In this document: positions 32,480 through 33,156 of the stretch, one piece after another
How the letters are laid out: each line of letters opens with the position of its first letter
How positions within the stretch are numbered: position 1 is the first letter of the stretch
Source: Micrococcales bacterium
Lineage (GTDB): Bacteria; Actinomycetota; Actinomycetes; Actinomycetales; Cellulomonadaceae
Direction of reading: 5' to 3'
Assembly (NCBI GenBank): GCA_029267995.1
Contig: JAJUHG010000004.1
Location: forward strand, 1-33,156
Length of the DNA stretch: 33,156 nt
Program-made: the position numbers and the translations under genes
Notes under the pieces: generated by a model
What the model was told of the DNA's origin: nothing
The model's database searches: none
Seen by the model: only the letters and a program-made list of their open reading frames with translations

Positions 32480-33156
32480 TCAGCCGAGCGGGGTCGCCGC
32501 CTCGAAGGCTGCAGCCACGTCCGAGACGGTCCACGCGTTCGCGCCACCGAGCGGCGACGTCAGGACGAGCACCTGCGAGCCGCCGAGCGAGAAGACCGTC
32601 GGCGAACCGGCGTTCGCGTCCGGGACGGGGACCCAGCGCCACTGCGCGCCGTCGGCCGAGAGCCACAGGACGGGGCCGCGGTACGACTCCGTCCAGTGCC
32701 AGCCGCCCGAGACGAGGAGCCCGTCGACCGACTCGATCGTCGTCGCGGTGCTGCGCGGCGGGAGCGTCGCGGCGAGCTCGAAGCTCGAGCCGTCGCTGCT
32801 CGTCCACCACGCGGCCGCGGCCTCGGTGCTCCCGATCGCGACGATGCCCTCGGCCGTCGTCGCGCAGTCCGCGAGACCGCGGGAGTCCGCGAGCTCCCGG
32901 AACGTCCAGCCGTCCTCGGAGCGGAGCCACGCCATGCCGAGCGAGGAGTCCGCGGCGGCGGAGCCGACGACGACGCTCGCCCCGGCCGGCAGCTCGCACA
33001 CGCCCGCGCCGACGCTGCTCTCGGCCCAGTCGGGGACGAGCTCGGCCGCGTCGGTCCGCTCCCAGTGCTCGCCGTCGGCCGAGAAGGCGAGCGAAAGGCG
33101 GTCCCGTCCGCTCGAGACGTCGAAGCTCGGTCGCTGGACGAGCGTGCCGACCGGCA
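32480..33156 (-). CDS. Asp-box-like repeat protein, 5' part outside window
   Basis: The frame is open to the right edge, so the start is missing; 224 C-terminal residues are present. Four or more units share an S-x-DG-x2-W/F core: LAFSADGEHWERTD, WLRSEDGWTFRELAD, WWTSSDGSSFELAA and LWLSADGAQWRWVP, alternating with glycine/valine-rich strands such as GIVAIGS and GLLVSGG. This looks like Asp-box (BNR/sialidase-like) blades of a beta-propeller, usually extracellular in actinobacteria. An internal GTG at 33001 is probably not the start because the repeat pattern continues upstream. No catalytic assignment is possible. Confidence 0.75.
   Translation of the reverse strand, partial: PVGTLVQRPSFDVSSGRDRLSLAFSADGEHWERTDAAELVPDWAESSVGAGVCELPAGASVVVGSAAADSSLGMAWLRSEDGWTFRELADSRGLADCATTAEGIVAIGSTEAAAAWWTSSDGSSFELAATLPPRSTATTIESVDGLLVSGGWHWTESYRGPVLWLSADGAQWRWVPVPDANAGSPTVFSLGGSQVLVLTSPLGGANAWTVSDVAAAFEAATPLG

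Overview
The window reads as chromosome from a very high-GC actinobacterium, probably of the order Micrococcales (Cellulomonas/Sanguibacter-like; this placement is inference). The basis is strong GC-ending codon use, many GTG starts, a WhiB regulator, a GlnR-type orphan regulator, a PASTA-bearing PonA2, and gene order shared with the Mycobacterium tuberculosis Rv3674c-Rv3683 region. There is no phage, IS element, CRISPR array or rRNA. Most of it is core chromosome with two or three exporter-type accessory operons.

Layout. 1-1535 (minus): end of an ABC-2 export operon (permease cut by the left edge, plus ATPase). 1738-4054: lysC and asd, the first two steps of aspartate-family amino acid synthesis, with an internal lysC start for a beta subunit. 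4055-4402: 350 bp of non-coding DNA with a terminator-like hairpin, a triple dyad repeat, a G-rich tract and a perfect 9-bp-arm operator. 4403-8917: a six-gene operon (YtrA-type GntR repressor, YtrB-like ATPase, two paralogous membrane proteins, a DrrA/DrrB-like ATPase and permease), mostly linked by ATGA overlaps. 8919-10621: a divergent pair, putative 3-methyladenine glycosylase family protein and class I glutamine amidotransferase. 10607-11963: a type I DAHP synthase behind a candidate transcription attenuator with a Tyr-Trp leader peptide. 12042-13326 (minus): an SDR/CsbD stress pair and tRNA-Pro(CGG).

13389-20136 is the conserved block: metallophosphoesterase and ponA2 (minus), whiB4, DUF4177 and RidA (plus), Crp and an RsiG/AmfC-like protein (minus), nth (plus). 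20114-22634 holds an alpha/beta hydrolase with glnR (minus) and a membrane protein (plus). 22636-27680 is a run of housekeeping and small conserved genes: DsrE-like, a 35-residue membrane peptide, ferric nitrobindin-like protein, YgfZ, FUSC-like protein, a Phd/PIN pair, DUF2516 and dtd. 27684-33156 has a DUF4180 gene, a drug-type ABC exporter operon with its own small XRE regulator, a macro-domain protein, a TetR/hydrolase pair, and a partial Asp-box-like repeat protein at the right edge.

The most general signal is a shared start architecture. At about fifteen genes a TANNNT (mostly TAc/gGCT) -10 box lies exactly 6, sometimes 7, bases before an ATG or GTG with no Shine-Dalgarno sequence, so those mRNAs are probably leaderless. 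This fixes several start codons and extends to the DAHP synthase leader peptide. Other items that stand out are the attenuator, the operator-controlled double-ABC operon with duplicated membrane proteins, and four proteins with missing or degenerate key residues (PIN domain, alpha/beta hydrolase, nitrobindin-like protein, RsiG-like protein).
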